In this document: positions 55,842 through 64,000 of the stretch, in pieces | Layout: every line of letters begins with the position of its first letter | Position numbering within the stretch: the first letter of the stretch is position 1 | NCBI RefSeq assembly: GCF_007993865.1 | Contig: NZ_VIUH01000001.1 | Coordinates: 310,001 to 374,000 of the forward strand | DNA: 64,000 nucleotides | DNA from: Pseudomonas sp. SJZ079 | GTDB lineage: Bacteria > Pseudomonadota > Gammaproteobacteria > Pseudomonadales > Pseudomonadaceae | Direction of reading: 5' to 3' | Made by a program: the position numbers and the translations under genes | Notes under the pieces: generated by a model | Databases searched by the model: none | Told to the model about the DNA's origin: nothing | The model's input: only the letters and a program-made list of their open reading frames with translations

Positions 55842-55973
55842 TTCGATATGGTCTTCGTAAAAGGCCACCTGCGGTTGGGTAGCGCTTGGCTCAAGCGAGC
55901 GCCCGAATGCCTGGGCTTGGTTAATCCAGGCTCGGATAATGGAGCCCATCAACCCGGCAGTGCGATGCCTCAT
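55827..55973 (-). CDS. Hypothetical small ORF B in the copper block (48 aa)
   Basis: An open frame starting MRHRTAGLMGSIIRAWINQA and ending FYEDHIELTEP. Its ATG overlaps the stop of small ORF A by 4 bases (ATGA), so it would be translationally coupled. GC at third positions is about 64 percent, lower than neighbours. No known family. It fills an otherwise empty stretch between copZ and ptrA. Confidence 0.4.
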   Translation of the reverse strand: MRHRTAGLMGSIIRAWINQAQAFGRSLEPSATQPQVAFYEDHIELTEP

Positions 55974-56080
55974 AGCGCCACCACCCCGAGCGCACACTGC
56001 AGCAGCGCGAACTCAACCGGCACAACTGGAGCAATACGACCGGGCCGCACCGATTTGAACGGCGCTAACAACACCGGCAT
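55970..56080 (-). CDS. Hypothetical small ORF A in the copper block (36 aa)
   Basis: An open frame starting MPVLLAPFKSVRPGRIAPVV and ending in a hydrophobic stretch with one Cys (LQCALGVVAL). AGAGGA lies 8 bases before the ATG. It may be a small membrane-associated protein. Existence rests on the RBS and the coupling to ORF B; no homologue recognised. Confidence 0.35.
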   Translation of the reverse strand: MPVLLAPFKSVRPGRIAPVVPVEFALLQCALGVVAL

Positions 56081-56216
56081 GTTGCATCCTCTGCATGCGT
56101 CAGACTGCAAGCGCTCACGCACCTTGCTCACCCCCAGCCGCATTTCGGCGGCTAGAGAAGTTAAGAATTCTATGGGTTAGCTATGTGCCCAAACCGGGAG
56201 ACCTACTGTCAGCGTG

Positions 56217-56417
56217 TTACCGGGCGATCTTGACGGGGTAGCCCAAGGCTTCGATCAAGGCGCCTATATGCTCCGGGCTTTCAGTGCTCTCAACCCTTAC
56301 TTTGCCGCTAGGACGGTCGATCGATACGCTGGCCTCGGCATCGTCCGCCTTGATCGCACGGGTGATCTTACTGACACAACTTCCACACCCCATGCCTGAC
56401 ACTTCCAAGACGAACAT
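56217..56417 (-). CDS. copZ: Copper chaperone CopZ-like (HMA domain)
   Basis: A 66-aa single heavy-metal-associated domain: MFVLEVSGMGCGSCVSKITR with the Cu(I) site GMGCGSC (Cys11, Cys14) and a ferredoxin-like beta-alpha-beta-beta-alpha-beta layout (KVRVEST, IGALIEALGY). A cytoplasmic copper carrier. GAGGAG lies 8 bases before ATG 56417. A MerR-type promoter lies directly upstream, implying CueR control rather than CopRS. Confidence 0.88.
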   Translation of the reverse strand: MFVLEVSGMGCGSCVSKITRAIKADDAEASVSIDRPSGKVRVESTESPEHIGALIEALGYPVKIAR

Positions 56418-56460
56418 ACGGGTTCTCCTCAAGTTAAGCGGCCAGTTGAACCGCAGCTAC

Positions 56461-56491
56461 AGCTTCAGCCTTGCCACGACAGCAAGGTCAA
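56461..56491 (-). promoter_or_regulatory. CueR/MerR-type promoter of copZ
   Basis: On the minus strand -35 TTGACC (56486-56491) and -10 GAAGCT (56461-56466) are 19 bases apart, the long spacing used by MerR regulators. The spacer holds the dyad CCTTGC-N7-GCAAGG (56469-56487), like known CueR operators. Confidence 0.82.
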
Positions 56492-56591
56492 GAGCCGCTA
56501 TAACCTCATTTCGTTGTCGACAACCCGCGGCAACCCTGAGCTCGGCGTTGCGCCCAGTGCGGCCATCCCGCTCGGCGAACTGATCCGGGAG

Positions 56592-56611
56592 GATTACATT
56601 TCTGTCAGCTT
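56592..56611. promoter_or_regulatory. CopR box upstream of copR
   Basis: GATTACATTTCTGTCAGCTT, 60 bases before the copR ATG and identical to the site before copA, which suggests autoregulation of copRS together with the resistance operon. Confidence 0.78.
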
Positions 56612-56670
56612 CTAGTTGCTTGGCCCATCTCCCTGCACACTTATGCAGTCCTTTAGGTATGAGCGGTCAT

Positions 56671-57354
56671 ATGAAACTTCTAATCGCAGAAGATGAACCC
56701 AAAACCGGCACCTATCTGCAGCAAGGGCTTAGCGAGGCCGGATTCACTGTCGACCGGGTCACCACGGGAACGGATGCCCTGCAACATACGCTCAGCGACG
56801 CCTACGACCTGCTGATCCTGGACGTGATGATGCCCGGGCTGAGCGGGTGGGAGGTCCTGCGTCAGGTCCGTGCTGCGGGTAAAGACGTCCCGGTACTGTT
56901 CCTGACTGCCCGCGACCATGTAGAAGACCGGGTCAAAGGACTTGAACTGGGCGCTGACGACTACCTGATCAAGCCTTTCGCTTTTTCCGAGCTGCTTGCC
57001 CGAGTCAGAACGCTTCTACGCCGAGGGAACAGTGCGCCAGTGCAGACGCACATGCGGGTCGCCGATCTTGAGGTCGACCTGATGAAGCGTCGGGCGGTTC
57101 GTAGCGGCAAGCGCATTGACCTGACCGCCAAGGAGTTCGCGCTCCTGGAATTGCTACTGCGTCGGCGCGGCGAGGTACTGCCGAAGTCGCTGATCGCCTC
57201 GCAAGTCTGGGACATGAACTTCGATAGCGACACCAACGTCATCGAGGTGGCCATCAGGCGTTTGCGCGCGAAAATCGATGATGACTTCGAGCCCAAGCTT
57301 ATCCACACCGCTCGCGGCATGGGCTACATGCTGGACGCCCCGGAGAGCACATGA
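56671..57354 (+). CDS. copR: Heavy-metal response regulator CopR
   Basis: A 227-aa OmpR-type regulator: receiver with acidic pair AEDE (6-9), phosphoacceptor Asp51 ([10 protein letters not shown]), Lys in [12 protein letters not shown]; winged HTH in the last 95 residues ([32 protein letters not shown]). Subgroup CopR/CusR/CzcR. ATG 56671 ([10 protein letters not shown]) chosen; one four codons upstream is possible. Coupled to copS by ATGA. Confidence 0.92.
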   Translation: MKLLIAEDEPKTGTYLQQGLSEAGFTVDRVTTGTDALQHTLSDAYDLLILDVMMPGLSGWEVLRQVRAAGKDVPVLFLTARDHVEDRVKGLELGADDYLIKPFAFSELLARVRTLLRRGNSAPVQTHMRVADLEVDLMKRRAVRSGKRIDLTAKEFALLELLLRRRGEVLPKSLIASQVWDMNFDSDTNVIEVAIRRLRAKIDDDFEPKLIHTARGMGYMLDAPEST

Positions 57355-58745
57355 GGCGCCTGTCCCTGACCGCACGCCTGAGCCTGATGTTCATGCTCGC
57401 AGTGACTGGGGTACTGATAGTGGCCGGGCTCAGCTTTAATCGTCTGAGCCAGCATCATTTCGAAGCCCTTGATCGGCAAGAGCTGCTGGAAAAGGCCCAT
57501 GCGGTCCAGGGTATTCTCGGAGAGCTGAAGAGCCTCGAGAACTTTGCAGCACTGAAGCCGCAACTGAGTGCCTTGCTCGGCGCCCACAGAGACCTGAAAG
57601 CGGTCATCAAGGACAGCGCTGGCCGGGTGCTGTTCGCCGATCCTGGGCCGGTCGATCTTCCCGAACGCTTCAACGTCATCGCGAGCAACGTCATCTGGAT
57701 GTGGCAGGATCGGCAGCAGGTGTTTCGTGGCCTGACCCAGCAGGTAACAGGCCCCGCCCTGGAGACCCCTCTGACCCTGGTGCTGGTGCTCGATGTAACC
57801 CAGCACATGCACTTCTTTAATGCGCTGGAGCGTTGGTTCGCGATTGGTCTGATCATCAGCGCCCTGGTCAGCGCCGCACTGGGCTGGGTATTGGCCCGCA
57901 GTGGTTTAGGCCCCTTGCGTCAGGTCACTGCAGTGGCGGCCGCCATGTCAGCCAAGTCGCTCAAAGAACGCATTCCCCTGGCGCCGGTGCCATTAGAACT
58001 GCAGCAACTGGTTTCATCCTTCAACGCCATGCTGTCACGCCTGGACGAGGCCTTTGTGCGGCTCTCCAATTTCTCCGCCGACATCGCGCACGAGCTGCGC
58101 ACGCCCGTCAGCAACCTGATGACCCACACCGAGGTGGTGCTGTCCAGAAAGCGCAATACCGAGGACTACGAGAACAACCTGCACTCGAACCTGGATGACT
58201 TGAGACGCATGTCGCGGATGATCGATGACATGCTCTTCTTGGCCAAGGCGGACAACGGCTTGATCACCCCGGAACATAAGAAGATTGCCCTTGAGCAGGT
58301 AATCGACAAACTGTACGAGTATTACCGCCTGCTGGCAGACGAACATCATATCGAGCTCAAGCTGACCGGCTCTGGCGAGGTTCAGGGTGATGTACTGATG
58401 CTCCACCGCGCCATTTCCAACCTGCTGTCCAATGCCCTTCGCTATACGCCAGAGCACCACGCCATCACTGTGAATATCAGTCAGACCACGCAGAGCACCC
58501 TGCTGACCGTGGAGAACCCGGGCGAGACCATCTCACCCGAACACCTTGAACGACTGTTTGACCGCTTCTACCGCGCGGACCCTGCCCGCCGCGAAGGCAG
58601 CCCGAGCAATGCGGGCCTCGGCCTGGCCATCACCCGTTCCATCGTCGAGGCGCACCAGGGCAAGATCTGGTGCACCTCAGCCAATGGCCGGACCGCATTC
58701 CATATGCAGTTTCCTCGGCCGGAGGACTCTGCCGCGCAGCAATGA
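57351..58745 (+). CDS. copS: Heavy-metal sensor histidine kinase CopS
   Basis: A 464-aa membrane kinase: TM1 about 9-29, periplasmic sensor about 30-160 (with HxH in TQHMHFF), TM2 about 163-183, HAMP, phospho-His247 ([12 protein letters not shown]), N-box ([12 protein letters not shown]), G boxes ([13 protein letters not shown]). CopS/CusS/CzcS group, sensing periplasmic Cu. Start overlaps the copR stop by 4 bases. Confidence 0.93.
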   Translation: MRRLSLTARLSLMFMLAVTGVLIVAGLSFNRLSQHHFEALDRQELLEKAHAVQGILGELKSLENFAALKPQLSALLGAHRDLKAVIKDSAGRVLFADPGPVDLPERFNVIASNVIWMWQDRQQVFRGLTQQVTGPALETPLTLVLVLDVTQHMHFFNALERWFAIGLIISALVSAALGWVLARSGLGPLRQVTAVAAAMSAKSLKERIPLAPVPLELQQLVSSFNAMLSRLDEAFVRLSNFSADIAHELRTPVSNLMTHTEVVLSRKRNTEDYENNLHSNLDDLRRMSRMIDDMLFLAKADNGLITPEHKKIALEQVIDKLYEYYRLLADEHHIELKLTGSGEVQGDVLMLHRAISNLLSNALRYTPEHHAITVNISQTTQSTLLTVENPGETISPEHLERLFDRFYRADPARREGSPSNAGLGLAITRSIVEAHQGKIWCTSANGRTAFHMQFPRPEDSAAQQ

Positions 58746-59037
58746 CAACGGACGAACCTTGAATAGCGGGCGGGTCTCTCGCCTGTGGCGATTAACGATC
58801 AGCGCTACCCAACGCCGCCCACCTGCACCTGCTTGTGATCGGCAGCCCGTGGTACCCTTGCGCCCATTTCTAAACAGTTGGGCCGCAGGGCATCGGCATG
58901 CGGGTCTGGTTCTATTCAAATTGGATAGCCAACCCGTCGCTCAACGGGTCGCAGCCACCTGCTACGGCCTGCACCACGCCCGGCGAACAGCCCCAAAATC
59001 TGCCCCATCCAATTTAAAGACTCGCGCTAACTATCGA
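58746..59037. other. Spacer between copS and mutS
   Basis: 292 bases without a credible gene. Contains the 9-base inverted repeats AAATTGGAT (58918-58926) and ATCCAATTT (59007-59015) and, between them, a hairpin ACCCGT/ACGGGT (58932-58949). This is the right boundary of the copper block and must hold the mutS promoter; no clear -35/-10 is assigned. Confidence 0.5.
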
Positions 59038-61617
59038 ATGAATATGGCTACTCTGGATTTATCCGCTCACACCCCGATGATGCAGCAGTACTGGCGACTG
59101 AAGAGTCAGCATCCGGATCAGCTGATGTTTTACCGCATGGGCGACTTCTACGAGATCTTCTACGAGGACGCCAAGAAGGCGGCCAAGTTGCTCGACATCA
59201 CCCTGACCGCGCGTGGCCAATCCGCCGGCCAGGCCATCCCCATGTGCGGGATTCCCTATCACGCCGCCGAAGGTTATCTGGCCAAACTGGTCAAGCTCGG
59301 CGAATCGGTGGTGATCTGCGAGCAGATCGGCGACCCGGCGACCAGCAAAGGCCCGGTGGAGCGCCAGGTGGTGCGCATCATCACCCCCGGCACGGTCAGC
59401 GATGAAGCCTTGCTCGATGAACGCCGCGACAATCTGCTGGCTGCGGTATTGGGCGACGAACGCCTGTTCGGCCTGGCGGTACTGGATATCACCAGCGGCC
59501 GTTTCAGCGTGCTGGAGATCAACGGCTGGGAAAACCTGCTGGCCGAACTCGAACGCCTCAACCCGGTCGAGCTGCTGATTCCGGATGACTGGCCGCAAGG
59601 CCTGCCGGCCGAAAAGCGCCGTGGCGCAAAGCGCCGTGCGCCCTGGGACTTCGAGCGCGATTCGGCGCTCAAGAGCCTCTGTCAGCAGTTTGCCACTCAG
59701 GACCTGAAGGGCTTCGGCTGCGAGAACCTGACCCTGGCCATCGGCGCCGCCGGCTGCCTGCTCGGCTATGCCAAGGAAACCCAGCGTACCGCCCTGCCGC
59801 ATCTGCGCAGCCTGCGTCATGAGCGCCTCGACGACACGGTGATTCTGGATGGTGCCAGCCGGCGCAATCTGGAGTTGGACGTGAACCTCGCCGGCGGTCG
59901 CGACAACACCCTGCAGTCGGTGGTCGATCGCTGCCAGACCGCCATGGGCAGCCGCCTGCTCAGTCGCTGGCTGAATCGTCCGCTGCGTGATCGCCTGGTG
60001 CTGGAGGCGCGCCAGGAGTCAATCGCCTGCCTGCTCGAGCGTTATCGCTTCGAGACCCTGCAGCCACAACTCAAGGAAATCGGCGACCTGGAGCGCATCC
60101 TCGCCCGTATCGGCCTGCGCAATGCCCGCCCACGGGATCTGGCGCGCCTGCGTGACGCCCTGGCGGCGCTGCCTGAGCTGCAAACGGCCATGGCGGAACT
60201 GGACTCGCCACACCTGAGTGAGCTGGCCGACACGGTGCGTACCTACCCCGAGTTAGCCGAGCTGTTGGCGCGCGCGGTGATCGACAATCCTCCGGCGGTA
60301 ATCCGTGACGGCGGCGTACTGAAGACCGGCTACGACGTCGAACTGGACGAGTTGCAGTCGCTCAGCGAAAACGCCGGGCAGTACCTGATGGACCTGGAGA
60401 CCCGGGAAAAAGCCCGTACCGGCCTGGCCAATCTCAAGGTCGGCTATAACCGCGTGCATGGCTACTTTATCGAGCTGCCGAGCAAGCAGGCCGAACAGGC
60501 ACCCGCCGACTATATCCGCCGGCAGACCCTGAAAGGCGCCGAACGTTTTATCACCCCGGAGCTCAAGGAGTTCGAAGACAAGGCGTTGTCGGCCAAGAGC
60601 CGCGCCCTGGCCCGCGAGAAGCTGCTGTATGACGAGTTGTTGGAACACTTGATCAGCCATCTCGCCCCTTTGCAGGACAGCGCCGCCGCACTGGCCGAGC
60701 TGGATGTGCTGAGCAACCTGGCCGAACGGGCGCTGAATCTCGATTTGAATCGCCCACGCTTCGTCGACGAACCCTGCATGCGCATTGAGCAGGGTCGTCA
60801 TCCGGTGGTCGAGCAGGTGCTGTCCACGCCGTTCGTCGCCAACGACCTGAGCCTGGATGATGCGACACGCATGCTGATCATCACCGGGCCGAACATGGGC
60901 GGTAAATCCACCTACATGCGCCAGACCGCCTTGATCGTACTGCTCGCGCATATCGGTAGTTTCGTCCCGGCGGCCAGCTGCGAATTGTCCCTGGTTGACC
61001 GCATCTTCACCCGCATCGGCTCCAGCGACGACCTGGCCGGTGGCCGCTCAACCTTTATGGTGGAGATGAGCGAGACCGCGAACATCCTGCACAACGCGAC
61101 CGAACGCAGCCTGGTGCTGATGGACGAAGTCGGTCGAGGCACCAGCACCTTCGATGGCCTGTCGCTGGCCTGGGCCGCCGCCGAGCAACTGGCCCACCTG
61201 CGTGCCTATACACTGTTCGCTACCCACTACTTCGAACTCACCGTGCTACCGGAAAACCAACCGATCGTAGCCAACGTGCACCTCAACGCCACTGAACATA
61301 ACGAGCGCATCGTCTTTTTGCATCACGTCCTGCCCGGCCCCGCCAGCCAGAGCTATGGTTTAGCGGTCGCCCAGTTGGCCGGCGTACCCAACCCGGTGAT
61401 CCTCCGTGCCCGTGAGCACCTGGCCCGGTTGGAAACCACCAGCCTGCCACACGACTTGCCACATCCCGAATCCGGTCAGAGCAGCACGCCGCAACAGAGC
61501 GACCTGTTTGCCAGCCTGCCACACCCCGTGTTGGAAGAATTATTGAAGATCAACCTGGATGATCTAACGCCACGTCGAGCACTTGAGCTGTTATATACAT
61601 GGAAAGCACGAGTCTAA
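59038..61617 (+). CDS. mutS: DNA mismatch repair ATPase MutS
   Basis: An 859-aa mismatch-recognition protein. The N-terminal mismatch-binding motif lies in [20 protein letters not shown] (Phe-x-Glu: FYE), followed by connector, lever and clamp domains; Walker [10 protein letters not shown] (about 617-625), Walker [17 protein letters not shown], helix-turn-helix with the C-terminal dimer tail ([16 protein letters not shown]). ATG 59038 is chosen by likeness to relatives beginning MNKAT; ATG 59044 is possible. The SD is weak. Confidence 0.97.
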   Translation: MNMATLDLSAHTPMMQQYWRLKSQHPDQLMFYRMGDFYEIFYEDAKKAAKLLDITLTARGQSAGQAIPMCGIPYHAAEGYLAKLVKLGESVVICEQIGDPATSKGPVERQVVRIITPGTVSDEALLDERRDNLLAAVLGDERLFGLAVLDITSGRFSVLEINGWENLLAELERLNPVELLIPDDWPQGLPAEKRRGAKRRAPWDFERDSALKSLCQQFATQDLKGFGCENLTLAIGAAGCLLGYAKETQRTALPHLRSLRHERLDDTVILDGASRRNLELDVNLAGGRDNTLQSVVDRCQTAMGSRLLSRWLNRPLRDRLVLEARQESIACLLERYRFETLQPQLKEIGDLERILARIGLRNARPRDLARLRDALAALPELQTAMAELDSPHLSELADTVRTYPELAELLARAVIDNPPAVIRDGGVLKTGYDVELDELQSLSENAGQYLMDLETREKARTGLANLKVGYNRVHGYFIELPSKQAEQAPADYIRRQTLKGAERFITPELKEFEDKALSAKSRALAREKLLYDELLEHLISHLAPLQDSAAALAELDVLSNLAERALNLDLNRPRFVDEPCMRIEQGRHPVVEQVLSTPFVANDLSLDDATRMLIITGPNMGGKSTYMRQTALIVLLAHIGSFVPAASCELSLVDRIFTRIGSSDDLAGGRSTFMVEMSETANILHNATERSLVLMDEVGRGTSTFDGLSLAWAAAEQLAHLRAYTLFATHYFELTVLPENQPIVANVHLNATEHNERIVFLHHVLPGPASQSYGLAVAQLAGVPNPVILRAREHLARLETTSLPHDLPHPESGQSSTPQQSDLFASLPHPVLEELLKINLDDLTPRRALELLYTWKARV

Positions 61618-61757
61618 CGTCCGCCCGTTCAAGCTGTTAGAATCGCGCGCGCTTTGGAGTCTGCGGCCTATAGCCGAGCGTCGCAGCAATAGTTTCCGAG
61701 CCGAGGGGCTGTCTATGAGGGACCGCCCCCTGCCTTAGCCTGAGGAGAGAATTAGAA

Positions 61758-62081
61758 ATGACCTTCGTCGTCACCGACAACTGCATCAAGTGCAAGTACA
61801 CCGACTGCGTGGAAGTCTGTCCGGTGGACTGCTTCTACGAAGGCCCGAACTTCCTGGTGATCCACCCGGACGAGTGCATCGACTGCGCGCTCTGTGAGCC
61901 AGAATGCCCAGCCCAGGCTATCTTCTCCGAAGACGAAGTGCCCGAGGACATGCAGGAATATATCGAGCTGAATGCTGACCTGGCCGAGGTCTGGCCAAAC
62001 ATCACCGAAAAGAAAGAAGCTTTGGCTGACGCCGAAGAGTGGGATGGCGTGAAAGACAAACTGCAGCACCTGGAACGCTAA
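61758..62081 (+). CDS. fdxA: 7Fe-8S ferredoxin FdxA
   Basis: A 107-aa ferredoxin with cysteines at 9, 12, 17, 21, 25 and 40, 43, 46, 50, giving a [3Fe-4S]/[4Fe-4S] pair as in Azotobacter FdI-type proteins, and an acidic C-terminal extension. Electron carrier; it lies between mutS and rsmZ/rpoS as in P. aeruginosa. GAGGAGA before the ATG. Confidence 0.95.
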   Translation: MTFVVTDNCIKCKYTDCVEVCPVDCFYEGPNFLVIHPDECIDCALCEPECPAQAIFSEDEVPEDMQEYIELNADLAEVWPNITEKKEALADAEEWDGVKDKLQHLER

Positions 62082-62100
62082 GCTATATCCTGCGCTAACT

Positions 62101-62127
62101 AGAAGACCCGCCTAGAGCGGGTCTTCT
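62101..62127 (+). terminator. Terminator of fdxA
   Basis: AGAAGACCCGC-CTAGA-GCGGGTCTTCT, a perfect 11-bp stem followed by GCTTTTCTT, 20 bases after the fdxA stop. Confidence 0.9.
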
Positions 62128-62141
62128 GCTTTTCTTCAGGC

Positions 62142-62277
62142 AAAAAAAGGGGCGGTATTACCCGCCCACTCTTTTGTCCCTATTCCCTCTATTTCCCAGC
62201 TCATCATCCTGATGAAGTTGCATCCCGCTACTGTCCTGGCCACCATCCTTAGCAACCCGTGTCTGTCCGTTGACACA
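62142..62277 (-). ncRNA. rsmZ: Regulatory small RNA RsmZ
   Basis: About 136 nt on the minus strand. It holds eight GGA motifs, several in hairpin loops: the 5' hairpin GTGTC-AACGGACA-GACAC (62259-62276) and CATC-AGGAT-GATG (62202-62214). It ends in the terminator GGGCGG-GTAATA-CCGCCC plus a T-run (to 62142). RsmZ titrates the translational repressor RsmA/CsrA. The 5' sequence, the position between fdxA and rpoS, and the GacA site upstream all agree with rsmZ of P. aeruginosa and P. protegens. Ends are estimated to a few bases. Confidence 0.93.
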
Positions 62278-62283
62278 GGTGTA

Positions 62284-62289
62284 ATACTA
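62284..62289 (-). promoter_or_regulatory. -10 element of rsmZ
   Basis: TAGTAT on the minus strand, 6-7 bases before the predicted rsmZ start. No good -35 is seen, as expected for a GacA-activated promoter. Confidence 0.65.
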
Positions 62290-62340
62290 GCGCTTTCCCG
62301 GTCCCGCACAAGTCACGCACAGCGCGCCGAGGACAGCGAA

Positions 62341-62406
62341 TCCATCTAACACAAAATTTAAACTTCATAAAAATCAGCAAGTTATCTAAAACAAAAAAGA
62401 ACAATA
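62341..62406. promoter_or_regulatory. A/T-rich tract between the GacA site and rsmZ
   Basis: A stretch of about 75 percent A+T with A and T runs (AAAATTTAAA, AAAACAAAAAAG), unlike the rest of the window. In P. aeruginosa the H-NS-like proteins MvaT/MvaU bind such DNA upstream of rsmZ. Confidence 0.55.
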
Positions 62407-62448
62407 GCGCTTTACCAGCCCTCGTTCACCGCAATCACTTACACACCG

Positions 62449-62466
62449 TGTAAGTGATGACTTACG
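62449..62466. promoter_or_regulatory. GacA upstream activating site of rsmZ
   Basis: TGTAAGTGATGACTTACG fits the GacA consensus TGTAAG-NNATNN-CTTACA with one mismatch and lies about 180 bases upstream of the rsmZ start, the known spacing. It overlaps a second perfect dyad TCACTTACAC-ACC-GTGTAAGTGA (62435-62457). Confidence 0.9.
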
Positions 62467-62477
62467 CGCCCGCGCAC

Positions 62478-62501
62478 AAAAAACCCGGCAGAAGCCGGAT
62501 T
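62478..62501 (-). terminator. Terminator of rpoS
   Basis: On the minus strand an 8-bp stem with one mismatch (AATCCGGC-TTCT-GCCGGGTT) runs into a six-T stretch, 22 bases after the rpoS stop. Confidence 0.85.
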
Positions 62502-62523
62502 CAGTGTGGATGAGTGGGTGATA

Positions 62524-63531
62524 TCACTGAAACAAGGCATCACTCGATAGACCATTCTTTTCCAGAATTTCCCTCAATCGCTTGAGTGCCTCAACCTGGA
62601 TTTGCCGCACGCGCTCACGGGTCAGGCCGATTTCCTGGCCGACTTCTTCCAAGGTACAGCTTTCATGGCCACGCAGACCAAAGCGGCGCACCACCACTTC
62701 ACGCTGCTTATCGGTCAATTCACACAGCCATTGATCGATGCTTTGCGAGAGATCATCGTCTTGCAATAACTCGCACGGATCGGTGGGACGGTCATCGGTC
62801 AGGGTGTCGAGCAGCGTTTTGTCCGAATCCTGACCCAGCGAGACATCCACCGAAGACACCCGCTCATTCAGGCCAAGCATGCGCTTGACGTCACTCACCG
62901 GTTTATCCAGCAGATTGGCAATCTCTTCGGCTGAAGGCTCGTGATCGAGCTTCTGGGTGAGCTCACGAGCGGCGCGCAGGTAGACATTGAGTTCTTTGAC
63001 CACATGAATCGGTAAGCGGATGGTCCGCGTCTGATTCATGATTGCCCGTTCGATGGTCTGACGAATCCACCAGGTCGCATAGGTCGAAAAACGGAAACCG
63101 CGCTCGGGATCGAATTTTTCGACAGCCCGGATCAGGCCGAGGTTGCCCTCTTCGATCAAGTCCAGCAGAGACAAACCACGATTGACGTAGCGGCGAGCAA
63201 TTTTCACCACCAGACGCAGATTGCTCTCGATCATGCGCTTACGCCCAGCCGGATCGCCCTTCTGCGCTAGGCGTGCGAAGAACACTTCCTCTTCGGGGGT
63301 GAGCAGGGGGGAAAAGCCAATTTCGTTGAGATACAGCTGAGTCGCGTCGAGTGCGCGAGTGTAGTCGATGTACTTGTGCTGCTTGCTGCTGGTGGAGTTT
63401 TTAGCCTTAGTGCGAGCGGGTTGCTTTTCAGCCTCCTCATTCGACACATCGTCCAAGACAATGCCTGGCTCCATCAGGAGCACTTCATCGTCGACGTCAA
63501 ACTCCGGCGCTTCTTTTTTTTTGAGTGCCAT
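62524..63531 (-). CDS. rpoS: RNA polymerase sigma factor RpoS
   Basis: A 335-aa stationary-phase/general stress sigma-38. Region 2 ([35 protein letters not shown]), region 3 and region 4 HTH ([20 protein letters not shown]) are complete. ATG 63531 ([12 protein letters not shown]) is the start conserved in Pseudomonas. The main rpoS promoter of this genus lies inside nlpD, so it is at least partly off the window's right part. Confidence 0.98.
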   Translation of the reverse strand: MALKKKEAPEFDVDDEVLLMEPGIVLDDVSNEEAEKQPARTKAKNSTSSKQHKYIDYTRALDATQLYLNEIGFSPLLTPEEEVFFARLAQKGDPAGRKRMIESNLRLVVKIARRYVNRGLSLLDLIEEGNLGLIRAVEKFDPERGFRFSTYATWWIRQTIERAIMNQTRTIRLPIHVVKELNVYLRAARELTQKLDHEPSAEEIANLLDKPVSDVKRMLGLNERVSSVDVSLGQDSDKTLLDTLTDDRPTDPCELLQDDDLSQSIDQWLCELTDKQREVVVRRFGLRGHESCTLEEVGQEIGLTRERVRQIQVEALKRLREILEKNGLSSDALFQ

Positions 63532-63636
63532 TATTGTTGTCCCTTGCTGAGTTCGACAGCAAGCTCGGGCGGCGCCACTCTCCTTGGCATCACCAAAGCC
63601 CGTCCATCCCACGTGGAGGATCAGGCTGAACGCAGA

Positions 63637-64000
63637 TCAACGGCGAGGCAGGTACTGCAGTGGATCGACAGGTTTTCCCTGACGGCGAATTTCGAAGTGA
63701 AGCTTCACCCGGTCGGCTCCTGTGGAACCCATTTCGGCAATCGTCTGCCCGACTTTGACCCGTTGTCCCTCCTGCACCAGCAGCCTGCGGTTGTGTCCGT
63801 AGGCACTTACGTAGGTATCGCTGTGTTTGATGATCACCAACTCGCCGTAGCCCCGCAAACCACTCCCGGCGTACACAACTGACCCATCAGACGCAGCTAA
63901 AACAGGCTCGCCCAATTCCCCGGCGATATCAATGCCTTTATTCAAACTCCCGTTTGAGGAAAATCGCCCGATGACTGTGCCCTTCGACGGCCAAGCCCAG
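63637..64000 (-). CDS. nlpD: Lipoprotein NlpD, C-terminal LytM domain (cut by window edge)
   Basis: The frame is open to the right edge and about 120 residues are visible: WAWPSKGTVIGRFSSNGSLN, then the LytM/M23 core GIDIAGELGEPVLAASDG, SAYGHNRRLLVQEGQ and VKLHFEIRRQGKPVDP. NlpD activates the cell-division amidase AmiC. Its LytM site here is degenerate for the zinc ligands (HFEIR kept, the first His-x-Gly-x-Asp replaced by NKGIDI), as in non-enzymatic LytM activators. Upstream of rpoS as always in pseudomonads. Confidence 0.95.
   Translation of the reverse strand, partial: WAWPSKGTVIGRFSSNGSLNKGIDIAGELGEPVLAASDGSVVYAGSGLRGYGELVIIKHSDTYVSAYGHNRRLLVQEGQRVKVGQTIAEMGSTGADRVKLHFEIRRQGKPVDPLQYLPRR

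Overview
The window reads as a chromosomal segment of a Pseudomonas species. The evidence is G/C-rich coding sequence with strong third-position GC, and gene blocks matching known Pseudomonas neighbourhoods: dgkA/erdR/DTW gene/PA3611-like gene, LOG-recX-recA-cinA, mutS-fdxA-rsmZ-rpoS-nlpD, braCDEFG, and fpr/finR. Both edges cut genes: an unidentified beta-rich protein on the left and nlpD on the right. Orientation changes often and most units are short operons. I see no rRNA, tRNA, CRISPR array, transposase or integrase.

Layout. 1-16.9 kb is mostly housekeeping and accessory metabolism: an aldose dehydrogenase, an amino-acid-binding-like periplasmic protein, an MDR oxidoreductase, a DEAD-box helicase, a CigR-like protein, two drug/metabolite transporters, azoR, a LysR regulator, an alpha/beta hydrolase with a periplasmic cyclophilin, an ABC exporter, a FemAB-like protein and an alkB pair. 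Two genes too short for routine calling sit here: a 58-aa lipoprotein (11635-11811) and ccoM (15554-15670), the 38-aa cbb3 oxidase subunit, which has a perfect ANR box placed at -41.5. 17-29.5 kb holds rapA, an MFS transporter, an NMT1-type periplasmic sensor fused to a GGDEF domain, a hyi/glxR-like pair and a four-gene PhnD/PhnC/PhnE-type (selenate-like) ABC operon. 29.8-34.7 kb is the branched-chain amino-acid operon braCDEFG, with a hairpin after braC.

34.8-45.7 kb contains a pseudouridine-synthase-like protein lacking its catalytic Asp, yehS, rhlG, a DUF1326/DUF2182 pair (the second apparently starting at CTG), trmO, a monooxygenase/VOC divergent pair, fpr/finR, dgkA, erdR, a transporter, tapT and a PA3611-like secreted protein. 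45.9-46.7 kb is a gene broken by about three frameshifts. 46.7-50.5 kb is LOG, recX, recA with its SOS box, and pncC.

50.7-58.7 kb is a copper-resistance block lying between the conserved small gene after cinA and mutS: copA, a Met/His-rich protein, copB, a His-tailed cytochrome c, copG, ptrA, copZ and copRS. It carries two identical 20-bp CopR-type boxes plus a weaker third, a MerR/CueR-type promoter before copZ, and two coupled unexplained small ORFs. The rest is mutS, fdxA, the regulatory RNA rsmZ (with its GacA upstream site 180 bp away), rpoS and nlpD.

Functional themes are copper detoxification in the periplasm, Gac/Rsm and RpoS global control, DNA repair (recA, recX, mutS, alkB), redox balance (fpr, azoR, fdxA, ccoM) and nutrient uptake (bra, PhnD-type).
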